From assembly GCA_958352845.1 (NCBI GenBank), contig CATWQC010000046.1, forward strand, positions 1-7,210: DNA of 7,210 bases. Reading direction: 5' to 3'. The notes below the pieces were generated by a model. It was not told the origin of the DNA. It saw only the letters and a list, made by a program, of their open reading frames with translations, and ran no database searches. The position numbers and the translations under genes are program-made. The DNA comes from an uncultured Collinsella sp. GTDB taxonomy: Bacteria > Actinomycetota > Coriobacteriia > Coriobacteriales > Coriobacteriaceae. This document shows positions 1-5,683 of this stretch, piece by piece (position 1 is the first letter of the stretch; every line of letters starts with the position of its first letter).

Positions 1-167
1 TCGACACCGCCGAGTTCGCGATCCCCGGCCTTGACGACGAGTTCCGCGTCATCGTCTCCCCGTGGATTCTGACGGTGCTCGTGACCGACCGCCTGGCTCG
101 CTACTACGAGACGGTCACCAAGCACAACCTCAAGTATCGTCGCTACTATCACCAGTTCGACTACTAA
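1..167 (+). CDS. SIS-domain sugar-phosphate isomerase/deglycase, C-terminal end (partial)
   Basis: Open reading frame entering from the left edge (first full codon at base 3), with 54 visible residues and a TAA stop at 165-167. It carries a hydrophobic stretch (VIVSPWILTVLVTDRLARYY) and ends in HNLKYRRYYHQFDY. A final helix followed by 'H-x-L-x-x-R-x-Y-x-x-x-x-x-Y' is the usual ending of AgaS/FrlB/GfrF-like SIS proteins, which isomerise or deglycate sugar phosphates in the cytoplasm. The catalytic SIS core lies outside the window, so the substrate cannot be read. The IIA gene begins 44 bases downstream on the same strand, which suggests one operon in which this enzyme acts on the phosphosugar delivered by the PTS. 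The family call rests on the C-terminal pattern and gene context only. Confidence 0.62.
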   Translation, partial: DTAEFAIPGLDDEFRVIVSPWILTVLVTDRLARYYETVTKHNLKYRRYYHQFDY

Positions 168-211
168 AAAACGGGTGTGGGACCGTGCCGGGCTATTGAG
201 AGGAACACAGA

Positions 212-631
212 ATGAGACAGTACATCATCGCCAGCCATGCGCACTTCGCTACCGGCATCAAGGAGAGCGTCGAGCTGCTCTCGGGCGCTCGCGACAACGT
301 CCACGATCTTTCGATGTTCGTCGATGGCCGCATGGACGTGGCCGAGGAGGCCCAAAAACTGCTGGCAGGCATGTCTGCTGACGATGATGTCGTTGTCTGC
401 ACCGACCTCTTTGGCGGCAGCGTCAACAACGAGTTCACCAAGATCGTCCAGACGCGTCCCCGCACGTACCTCGTTACCAACATGAACCTTCCTCTCCTCA
501 TCCAGCTGCTGTTCTCTGACGAGTCGGCGCCGGTTGAGGAGACGATTCGCGCCATCGTCGCTGCGGACGATACGCGCGTGAAGTTTGTCAACGATCTTTT
601 GGTCGATGGCGACGAGGAAGAAGAGTTCTAA
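212..631 (+). CDS. PTS mannose/fructose/sorbose-family EIIA component
   Basis: A 139-residue cytoplasmic phosphocarrier of normal length for a free-standing EIIA-Man domain. It accepts phosphate from HPr and passes it to IIB. The N-terminal SHAHFATG motif matches the family SHGxFAxG signature, making His9 the expected phosphorylated residue. The second signature, CTDLFGGSVNNEF (about residues 63-75), matches the TDLFGGTPNN motif. The ATG at 212 is supported by AGAGGA at 199-204 with a 7-base spacer. The protein ends in an acidic tail, DGDEEEEF, echoed by the EGDEDDDF end of IIC. Codons include many A- or T-ending ones, unlike IID in the same cluster. It is the only IIA gene in the window, so it may serve both IIC-IID pairs. 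The sugar cannot be deduced from IIA. Confidence 0.95.
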   Translation: MRQYIIASHAHFATGIKESVELLSGARDNVHDLSMFVDGRMDVAEEAQKLLAGMSADDDVVVCTDLFGGSVNNEFTKIVQTRPRTYLVTNMNLPLLIQLLFSDESAPVEETIRAIVAADDTRVKFVNDLLVDGDEEEEF

Positions 632-651
632 TCCGCAGCACCTACTGACAC

Positions 652-664
652 GCCGTAAGACGGC
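652..664 (+). other. Small intercistronic hairpin between IIA and IIB
   Basis: GCCGT (652-656) pairs with ACGGC (660-664) around a 3-base loop. No T-tract follows, so this is not a terminator. It lies in the 57-base gap between IIA and IIB, just before the IIB ribosome binding site (GGGGGG at 676-681). It could affect mRNA stability or be chance. Confidence 0.3.
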
Positions 665-688
665 ACAAGACCTTTGGGGGGTCACATT

Positions 689-1171
689 ATGATTCAGCTA
701 CTTCGCGTTGACCATCGCCTGCTTCATGGCCAGGTCGCAGTTTCCTGGGTTCAGGGCCTTGGCTCCAACTGCATCTTCTGCGTGGGCGATAAGGTCGCTA
801 ACGACCCGGTGTGGAAGACGACGCTCAAGATGGGCAAGCCTGCCGGCTGCAAGCTCGTCATCAAAGATATGGAGCATGCAATCGAAGCTATCAACTCGGG
901 CGTGACCGACAAGTACAAGATGATCATCTGTGTCGCCACTATTGCTGAGGCAAAGCAGCTTGTTGAGGGCTGCCCGCAGATCAAGTCGGTCAACCTGGGC
1001 AACACCAAGCCAAAGGACGAGAAGCGTCCCGATGCTCGTCAGGTCTCTCGTCAGATCTTCCTGACCGCGGCCGAGGAAGCCGATGTGCGCGAGATGCTGG
1101 ATCGTGGCGTCGAGGTCGAGATTCGACCCCTGGCCGATGACCCCAAGGTCGACTGCGCCAGCGTGCTCTAG
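689..1171 (+). CDS. PTS mannose/fructose/sorbose-family EIIB component
   Basis: A 160-residue cytoplasmic IIB protein, typical for the family. It takes phosphate from IIA and hands it to the sugar at the IIC-IID membrane complex. The N-terminus MIQLLRVDHRLLHGQV matches the family R-x-D-x-R-L-I-H-G-Q-V signature, and His13 is the expected phospho-accepting histidine. The middle of the protein also fits the family (for example the KSVNLGNTKP segment around residues 105-114). The start at ATG 689 is preferred over an in-frame TTG at 674 because the signature normally begins right after the initiator and GGGGGG at 676-681 is spaced 7 bases before the ATG. It sits 57 bases after IIA and 58 bases before IIC. 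Confidence 0.95.
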   Translation: MIQLLRVDHRLLHGQVAVSWVQGLGSNCIFCVGDKVANDPVWKTTLKMGKPAGCKLVIKDMEHAIEAINSGVTDKYKMIICVATIAEAKQLVEGCPQIKSVNLGNTKPKDEKRPDARQVSRQIFLTAAEEADVREMLDRGVEVEIRPLADDPKVDCASVL

Positions 1172-1182
1172 GCGTTCAATTT

Positions 1183-1202
1183 CGAAGAGTCTGAGCTCTT
1201 CG
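1183..1202 (+). other. Intercistronic hairpin between IIB and IIC
   Basis: CGAAGAG (1183-1189) pairs perfectly with CTCTTCG (1196-1202) around a 6-base loop. No U-tract follows, so it is not a standard terminator. It lies between the IIB stop and the IIC Shine-Dalgarno (AGGAAAGGGGG, about 1215-1225). Hairpins here in PTS operons could mark RNA processing or protection separating the soluble from the membrane components; that role is inference. Confidence 0.4.
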
Positions 1203-1229
1203 TAGTGTCCTATTAGGAAAGGGGGATAT

Positions 1230-2003
1230 ATGCTTACCCAAGCAATCCTCATCGGACTTATCGCCGCATTTGGTAAGTTCGACTGCCAGCTCGGTACGCT
1301 CTATGCGTTCCGCCCCATCGCCCTGTGCCCGCTCGTGGGCCTGGTGCTGGGGGACCTGCAGTCCGGCCTCGCGATCGGTGCGAGTCTGGAGCTGCTGTTC
1401 ATGGGCTCGATCTCCATCGGCGCCTACGTGCCGCCTGATGAGACGATCGGCGGCGTGCTCGCCTGCGCCTTCGCTATCCAGCTGGGCCAGAGCACCGAGG
1501 CAGCCATCGCGCTTGCCATGCCCATCGCCACGCTGTGCCTTGCCATCAAGAACATCCTCAACGCTGCCCTGCCGATTTTGGTTGACCGCGCCGATGTTTT
1601 CTCTGCCCAGGGCAACCTTAAGGGTGTCTATGCGATGCACTTCCTGATCGGTTTGACCGGTATCATCATGGCGTTCCTGCTGTGCTCGCTGTCGTTCTAT
1701 CTGGGTGCTGACGCCATCCAGGGCCTGCTCGACTTCATCCCGCCCTTTGTCCTTGCTGGCTTTGGCGTTGCCGCCAACATCCTGCCTGCCATGGGCTTCG
1801 CCATGCTCGGCCGCCTGGTGCTCACCAAGCAGCTCGTGCCCTTCTACTTCCTGGGCTTCCTGCTGTGCTCCTACGCCAACGTGCCCGTCCTGGGCGTCGC
1901 CCTGATCGCCATCATCATCGGCATCGACAAGTTCGACCTGCTCGGCCTGGGCGGAGCCCAGCCCCAGCTCTCCGCGGAAGGGGATGAGGACGATGACTTC
2001 TAG
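1230..2003 (+). CDS. PTS mannose/fructose/sorbose-family EIIC component (copy 1)
   Basis: A 257-residue polytopic membrane protein of the EII-Sor/Man IIC family, which forms the sugar channel together with IID. Family features near the N-terminus are RPI (28-30), GLVLGDLQ (37-44), GASLELLFMG (50-59) and the GAYVPPDE loop (64-71). The C-terminus is acidic (EGDEDDDF). ATG 1230 follows AGGAAAGGGGG at 1215-1225. The gene is a mosaic. Codons 179-257 are identical at DNA level to the second IIC at 4022-4795. Codons 1-100 are similar, with 14 amino-acid changes by hand count. Codons 101-178 are strongly diverged, with 34 changes. That block probably holds residues that set substrate preference (inference). 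The stop overlaps the IID start, indicating translational coupling. Confidence 0.95.
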   Translation: MLTQAILIGLIAAFGKFDCQLGTLYAFRPIALCPLVGLVLGDLQSGLAIGASLELLFMGSISIGAYVPPDETIGGVLACAFAIQLGQSTEAAIALAMPIATLCLAIKNILNAALPILVDRADVFSAQGNLKGVYAMHFLIGLTGIIMAFLLCSLSFYLGADAIQGLLDFIPPFVLAGFGVAANILPAMGFAMLGRLVLTKQLVPFYFLGFLLCSYANVPVLGVALIAIIIGIDKFDLLGLGGAQPQLSAEGDEDDDF

Positions 2004-2816
2004 TCCCGAGAACAAGATCACGCGCTCCGACCTCGTCAAGAGCGCCGTCAACGTCGGCGCCCTGGGCATGGAGTTCTCCTGGACCTACTACAAGCAGATG
2101 AACATCGCCTTCTGCCTGATGGTCGCCAACATGCTGAAGAAGATCTACGCCGGCCGCCCCGACGACTACGCCGCGGCCCTGCACCGCCACTGCGCGTTCT
2201 TCAACATCACCGTCCAGTTCGCCCCGTTCGTCGGCGGCATCGCGATGGCCATGGAGGAGAAGGTCGCCCGCGGCGAGATCGAGCCCGAGAGCGTCAACGA
2301 CGTCAAGGCCGCCCTCATGGGCCCGCTGTCCGGCATCGGCGACTCCATCTTCCTGTCGACGCTGCGCGTGGTCGCCGCCGCGGTGGGCATCAGCCTGTGC
2401 CAGGCCGGCAACCCCTTCGGCCCCATCGCCTTCCTGCTCATCTACAACGTCCCCGGCTTCGCGCTGCGCATCTGGGGCGCCGTCAAGGGCTACGAGCTGG
2501 GCGTGGGCTTCCTGGACGAGGCCCAGAGGACCGGCCTCATGCAGAAGATCATGACCTGCGTGGGCATCGTGGGCGTCATGGTCGTGGGCGCCATGTGCAA
2601 GGACATGTTCTGGGCCAGCATCCCGGTGGCCATCGGCTCGGGCGACGACGCCCAGACCCTCCAGGACATCCTGGACGGCATCATGCCCGGCATGCTCGGC
2701 ATGATCGCCTTCTGGCTGTACTACTGGCTGCTGTCCAAGAAGATCAACCCCATGGTGCTGATCGTGGCCACCATGGTCGTGGGCATCATCGGCGCGTTCT
2801 TCGGCGTGCTGGCGTA
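1764..2816 (+). repeat. Perfect 1053-bp direct repeat, copy 1 (IIC 3' end plus IID)
   Basis: Identical to 4556-5608 at a constant offset of 2792 bases. The left edge is the first base of IIC codon 179; the preceding base differs (T at 1763, C at 4555). The right edge is the second base of the IID stop codon (TAG here, TAA in copy 2). Downstream sequences are unrelated. Identity was checked by reading both copies, and the translations agree in several frames. No inverted repeats, transposase or target duplication are visible at the ends, so this is not an insertion sequence; gene conversion or recent duplication fits better. Confidence 0.95.
1976..1983 (+). promoter_or_regulatory. IID ribosome binding site embedded in the IIC coding tail
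   Basis: GGAAGGGG lies within the codons for the IIC acidic tail and is followed by two in-frame ATGs for IID, at 1984 (spacer 0) and 1993 (spacer 9). The spacing favours 1993. The same arrangement recurs at 4768-4775 in the second copy. IIC and IID are therefore very likely translationally coupled. Confidence 0.75.
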
Positions 2817-2817
2817 G
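1993..2817 (+). CDS. PTS mannose/fructose/sorbose-family EIID component (copy 1)
   Basis: A 274-residue membrane protein of the EIID-Man family, partner of IIC in the sugar-conducting complex. Conserved features are the amphipathic N-terminal part with WTYYKQMN (30-37), HRHCAFFN (64-71), the AMEE segment (86-89), and the hallmark LMGPLSGIGDSIF (108-120). The C-terminus has hydrophobic helices ending in FFGVLA. An alternative ATG at 1984 would add three residues, but the Shine-Dalgarno at 1976-1983 is correctly spaced only for 1993. The gene overlaps IIC by 11 bases. After codons 2-4 (Thr-Ser-Ser), every sense codon ends in G or C, far more biased than IIA, IIB, DMT or MFS nearby. The protein is identical to that at 4785-5609. 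Confidence 0.95.
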   Translation: MTSSPENKITRSDLVKSAVNVGALGMEFSWTYYKQMNIAFCLMVANMLKKIYAGRPDDYAAALHRHCAFFNITVQFAPFVGGIAMAMEEKVARGEIEPESVNDVKAALMGPLSGIGDSIFLSTLRVVAAAVGISLCQAGNPFGPIAFLLIYNVPGFALRIWGAVKGYELGVGFLDEAQRTGLMQKIMTCVGIVGVMVVGAMCKDMFWASIPVAIGSGDDAQTLQDILDGIMPGMLGMIAFWLYYWLLSKKINPMVLIVATMVVGIIGAFFGVLA

Positions 2818-2847
2818 GTTCCTGCGTTCTATTCTGCCCCCAAGGGA

Positions 2848-2877
2848 AACGGCGACCCATTGCGGTCGCCGTTTTTT
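2848..2877 (+). terminator. Rho-independent terminator after the first PTS cluster
   Basis: AACGGCGACC (2848-2857) pairs with GGTCGCCGTT (2864-2873) around a 6-base loop and runs into TTTTTT at 2872-2877. It begins 31 bases after the IID stop and should end most transcripts of the IIA-IIB-IIC-IID operon. The DMT start lies only 28 bases beyond the T-tract. Confidence 0.9.
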
Positions 2878-2905
2878 ATTACCGAAAGCTAGCTGGAGGT
2901 GCTTC

Positions 2906-3796
2906 GTGATTCGATCTGACAATCCACCCGATAATGGCGTGAGCGGGGCGATGTATCTATTTGGCACGGCGCTCTTGTGGAGTTTTATCGGCATCCTCGT
3001 TCGCGCCAATTCGCAGTCAGCTCTTTTGATCGGTGCCGTTACGGCAATATTTATGGCGCTCTTTATCCTGCTCGTTGGCAGGCCCGTCCTCCGCGTCAGC
3101 CGTCTTATTGTCCTTGTGGCCGTCTGCAACTTCGTGACGGGCACCACGTTTAACTTTGCCAACCAGCTCACGACGGTCGGCAACGCGATCGTCCTGCAGT
3201 ACACCTCGATGATTTTCGTTATCGTGTATCAATCGCTCGCAACTCGCACGTTGCCCTCGCCTGCGAAGATTGCCTCCGTGGTGGTTGCTTTTACGGGTAT
3301 GGGACTTTTCTTTTTAGGCGATTTGAGTGCCGAGGGCATGCTCGGCAACCTGCTTGCCGTCATTTCGGGCGCCACCTTTGGGCTGTGTTTCTTTTTGAAC
3401 TCTCGCCCCGATGCGTCGCCCATGGTGTCCTCGCTCATCTCCTGCGGTATCTCAATGCTGCCGATCGTCTATTTTGCCGGCGCCCTAGACTCCGTGAGAC
3501 CATTTGAGTGGGGGCTCATGCTGGTGCACGGCCTTTTTTGCAGTGGCCTTGCGAGCGTGCTGTATGCCAAGGGGATTGCGCGCACTAACGCGTTTGCGGC
3601 CAACTTGGTCTGCATGAGCGAGGTCGTGCTCGCTCCCTGCTGGTCGGCGCTCCTCTTTGGCGAGGTCTTTCGCTGGAACGAGTTTTTGGGCGCGGCGATT
3701 ATCGTTTTGGTGATTGTGGCCAACTTGGCATCCGATGCCTTTGGCGATGGCTTTCTGGTGGCGCTTGTCCGCCATCGAAACAAAGAGCGCGCCTGA
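2906..3796 (+). CDS. DMT-superfamily (EamA-like) transporter
   Basis: A 296-residue integral membrane protein with about ten hydrophobic segments arranged as two similar halves (roughly residues 13-143 and 145-285), the layout of EamA/RhaT-type drug/metabolite transporters. The second half contains the family-like run ASVLYAKGIARTNAFAANLV followed by EVVLAPCWSALLFGE; a helix ending in '...P....l...lfGE' is typical of EamA repeats. It starts at GTG 2906, supported by GGAGG at 2895-2899 with a 6-base spacer. Substrate and direction are unknown; family members export amino acids or metabolites or import sugars and nucleosides. Codon choice is much less GC-biased than in the preceding IID. It sits between two PTS permease modules, directly after a terminator, with no recognisable promoter of its own. 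Confidence 0.88.
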   Translation: MIRSDNPPDNGVSGAMYLFGTALLWSFIGILVRANSQSALLIGAVTAIFMALFILLVGRPVLRVSRLIVLVAVCNFVTGTTFNFANQLTTVGNAIVLQYTSMIFVIVYQSLATRTLPSPAKIASVVVAFTGMGLFFLGDLSAEGMLGNLLAVISGATFGLCFFLNSRPDASPMVSSLISCGISMLPIVYFAGALDSVRPFEWGLMLVHGLFCSGLASVLYAKGIARTNAFAANLVCMSEVVLAPCWSALLFGEVFRWNEFLGAAIIVLVIVANLASDAFGDGFLVALVRHRNKERA

Positions 3797-3840
3797 TGGG
3801 ATACGTCTGCCGTTTACGGTAAAAAACACCCCGCTGAGCG

Positions 3841-3884
3841 AGTGGTATTAAATAGTAAGAACCTGCATATCTATAATTGGTATC
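3841..3884 (+). promoter_or_regulatory. Promoter with paired GGTAT operator-like repeats, upstream of IIC copy 2
   Basis: A perfect -10 hexamer TATAAT (3872-3877) lies 18 bases after a weak -35 TTAAAT (3848-3853). AGTGGTATTAAA (3841-3852) overlaps the -35, and ATTGGTATCAAA (3876-3887) follows the -10. The GGTAT elements are direct repeats exactly 35 bases apart. The two blocks AGTGGTATTAAA and TCTATAATTGGTATC recur with the same 17-base gap at 6992-7034. Bracketing of the core promoter suggests binding by a repressor. TGGTAT resembles half-sites of some GntR/HutC regulators, but no regulator is encoded here. The rest of 3797-4021 holds no gene that I can support. Confidence 0.8.
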
Positions 3885-3893
3885 AAATCATTT

Positions 3894-3928
3894 GTGCCTG
3901 GCATGGGTGTTAGCAGCACACCAGGTAC
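3894..3928 (+). other. Possible leader-RNA hairpin upstream of IIC copy 2
   Basis: GTGCCTGG (3894-3901) can pair with CCAGGTAC (3921-3928), with one G-U pair. An alternative inner stem, GGTGT (3906-3910) with ACACC (3918-3922), uses overlapping bases. Both fall in the leader expected from the 3841-3884 promoter, which is about 138 nt long. No T-tract follows, so this is not a simple attenuator. I do not recognise a known riboswitch. Confidence 0.35.
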
Positions 3929-4021
3929 GCTTCGGGCCGTGTAATCGAACTCCCGGAATTGATATCAACAACGCGCGCGACGGGAGTGACGACGGTTCGA
4001 GATTCCTTATTGGGAGGAATT

Positions 4022-4795
4022 ATGCTTGTCCAAGCAATCCTCGTCGGCTTAGTCGGAGCGTTTGGATGCCTCGACTACCAGCTCGGCACCCTCTACGCGT
4101 TCCGCCCCATCGTCCTGTGCCCGCTCGTGGGCCTGGTGCTGGGGGACCTGCAGACCGGCCTTGCCGTCGGCGCCAGCCTGGAGTTGCTGTTCATGGGCTC
4201 GATCTCCATCGGCGCCTACGTACCGCCTAACGAAACCGTCGGCGGCGTGCTCGCCTGCGCGTTTGCCATTCAGCTCGGTCAGGGTACCGAGACGGCCATC
4301 GCACTCGCCATGCCCATCGCCGTCCTTGCGCTGACGATCGGCAACATTACGGATGCTGGATTCTCGATCATTGTTGACATTGCTGACAAGTGCGCTGCCA
4401 AGGGCAACCTCAAGGGTATCTACGCGGCACATTGGAGCATGGGCCTCTTTGGCTGCCTTGAGTACTTCCTGCTGTGCGGCGGCGCATTCTACCTGGGCTC
4501 CGACGCCATCCAGGGCCTGCTCGACTTCATCCCGACCTTTGTGATCGACGGTTGCGGCGTTGCCGCCAACATCCTGCCTGCCATGGGCTTCGCCATGCTC
4601 GGCCGCCTGGTGCTCACCAAGCAGCTCGTGCCCTTCTACTTCCTGGGCTTCCTGCTGTGCTCCTACGCCAACGTGCCCGTCCTGGGCGTCGCCCTGATCG
4701 CCATCATCATCGGCATCGACAAGTTCGACCTGCTCGGCCTGGGCGGAGCCCAGCCCCAGCTCTCCGCGGAAGGGGATGAGGACGATGACTTCTAG
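4022..4795 (+). CDS. PTS mannose/fructose/sorbose-family EIIC component (copy 2)
   Basis: A 257-residue membrane IIC protein, the same length as copy 1 and alignable to it without gaps. It has RPI (28-30), GLVLGDLQ (37-44), GASLELLFMG (50-59) and GAYVPPNE (64-71), and ends in the acidic EGDEDDDF tail. ATG 4022 is supported by GGGAGGA at 4012-4018; a longer reading frame from 3959 has no comparable ribosome binding site and no similarity to copy 1. Residues 101-178 differ from copy 1 at 34 of 78 positions, including charge changes in the loop near 120-127 and the hydrophobic segment at 136-148. From codon 179 on the DNA is identical. No IIA or IIB accompanies it, so it presumably borrows phosphocarriers, perhaps those at 212-1171. 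It has its own promoter at 3841-3884. Confidence 0.95.
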   Translation: MLVQAILVGLVGAFGCLDYQLGTLYAFRPIVLCPLVGLVLGDLQTGLAVGASLELLFMGSISIGAYVPPNETVGGVLACAFAIQLGQGTETAIALAMPIAVLALTIGNITDAGFSIIVDIADKCAAKGNLKGIYAAHWSMGLFGCLEYFLLCGGAFYLGSDAIQGLLDFIPTFVIDGCGVAANILPAMGFAMLGRLVLTKQLVPFYFLGFLLCSYANVPVLGVALIAIIIGIDKFDLLGLGGAQPQLSAEGDEDDDF

Positions 4796-5608
4796 TCCCG
4801 AGAACAAGATCACGCGCTCCGACCTCGTCAAGAGCGCCGTCAACGTCGGCGCCCTGGGCATGGAGTTCTCCTGGACCTACTACAAGCAGATGAACATCGC
4901 CTTCTGCCTGATGGTCGCCAACATGCTGAAGAAGATCTACGCCGGCCGCCCCGACGACTACGCCGCGGCCCTGCACCGCCACTGCGCGTTCTTCAACATC
5001 ACCGTCCAGTTCGCCCCGTTCGTCGGCGGCATCGCGATGGCCATGGAGGAGAAGGTCGCCCGCGGCGAGATCGAGCCCGAGAGCGTCAACGACGTCAAGG
5101 CCGCCCTCATGGGCCCGCTGTCCGGCATCGGCGACTCCATCTTCCTGTCGACGCTGCGCGTGGTCGCCGCCGCGGTGGGCATCAGCCTGTGCCAGGCCGG
5201 CAACCCCTTCGGCCCCATCGCCTTCCTGCTCATCTACAACGTCCCCGGCTTCGCGCTGCGCATCTGGGGCGCCGTCAAGGGCTACGAGCTGGGCGTGGGC
5301 TTCCTGGACGAGGCCCAGAGGACCGGCCTCATGCAGAAGATCATGACCTGCGTGGGCATCGTGGGCGTCATGGTCGTGGGCGCCATGTGCAAGGACATGT
5401 TCTGGGCCAGCATCCCGGTGGCCATCGGCTCGGGCGACGACGCCCAGACCCTCCAGGACATCCTGGACGGCATCATGCCCGGCATGCTCGGCATGATCGC
5501 CTTCTGGCTGTACTACTGGCTGCTGTCCAAGAAGATCAACCCCATGGTGCTGATCGTGGCCACCATGGTCGTGGGCATCATCGGCGCGTTCTTCGGCGTG
5601 CTGGCGTA
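4556..5608 (+). repeat. Perfect 1053-bp direct repeat, copy 2 (IIC 3' end plus IID)
   Basis: Second copy of 1764-2816, with no mismatch found on reading. It begins at IIC codon 179 and ends one base short of the end of the IID stop codon, which is TAA here and TAG in copy 1. The same-orientation copies enclose the DMT gene, the promoter and the variable part of the second IIC. Confidence 0.95.
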
Positions 5609-5609
5609 A
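4785..5609 (+). CDS. PTS mannose/fructose/sorbose-family EIID component (copy 2)
   Basis: A 274-residue EIID identical in protein and DNA to 1993-2817 apart from the stop codon (TAA instead of TAG). It carries the same hallmark LMGPLSGIGDSIF (108-120) and C-terminal membrane helices, and pairs with the second IIC, with which it overlaps by 11 bases. The embedded GGAAGGGG at 4768-4775 is spaced 9 bases before ATG 4785; ATG 4776 is a weaker alternative. Lack of even synonymous differences indicates very recent duplication or continuing gene conversion. A strong terminator follows 34 bases after the stop, with unrelated flanking DNA compared with copy 1. Confidence 0.95.
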   Translation: MTSSPENKITRSDLVKSAVNVGALGMEFSWTYYKQMNIAFCLMVANMLKKIYAGRPDDYAAALHRHCAFFNITVQFAPFVGGIAMAMEEKVARGEIEPESVNDVKAALMGPLSGIGDSIFLSTLRVVAAAVGISLCQAGNPFGPIAFLLIYNVPGFALRIWGAVKGYELGVGFLDEAQRTGLMQKIMTCVGIVGVMVVGAMCKDMFWASIPVAIGSGDDAQTLQDILDGIMPGMLGMIAFWLYYWLLSKKINPMVLIVATMVVGIIGAFFGVLA

Positions 5610-5643
5610 GGGCCCGGCTGCATAGATTTTCGTTGCAACCTGG

Positions 5644-5683
5644 AAAGGGGATGGAGCAGGCCTATGCCCTCCATCCCCTTTTT
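5644..5683 (+). terminator. Strong rho-independent terminator after the second IIC-IID pair
   Basis: AAAGGGGATGGAG (5644-5656) pairs without mismatch with CTCCATCCCCTTT (5669-5681), a 13-bp stem. The 12-base loop can form a small inner GGC/GCC stem. The T-run spans 5679-5683. Only 17 bases separate the T-run from the MFS start codon, so the MFS gene has no space for a promoter after this terminator. Confidence 0.92.

Noticed and set aside
1176..2069. Long minus-strand frames opposite the IIC genes (also 4049-4861) and opposite MFS (5977-6894)
   Set aside because: They lie wholly across well-supported genes on the + strand, with biased composition and no recognisable motifs.
1915..3204. Long minus-strand open frame (429 residues), with a matching one at 4707-5789
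   Set aside because: It is the shadow of the extremely GC3-biased IID gene: absence of A/T at third positions removes antisense stop codons. The translation is low-complexity His/Asp/Gly/Ala-rich with no domain, and the frame lacks a sensible start context.
3899..3914. Possible sigma-54 promoter (TGGCAT ... TTAGC) upstream of the second IIC, attractive because some mannose-family PTS operons use sigma-54
   Set aside because: The spacing between the GG and GC elements is one base too long and the -12 element is imperfect. A good TATAAT promoter with conserved flanks lies just upstream.
3877..4230. Plus-strand open frame (117 residues) overlapping the leader and the second IIC start
   Set aside because: It runs out of frame through the real IIC, has arginine/proline-rich shadow composition and no supporting ribosome site.
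1764..5608. Repeat interpreted as a composite transposon or insertion sequence
   Set aside because: The edges fall inside coding codons; there are no terminal inverted repeats, target duplications or transposase. The repeat consists only of PTS gene sequence.
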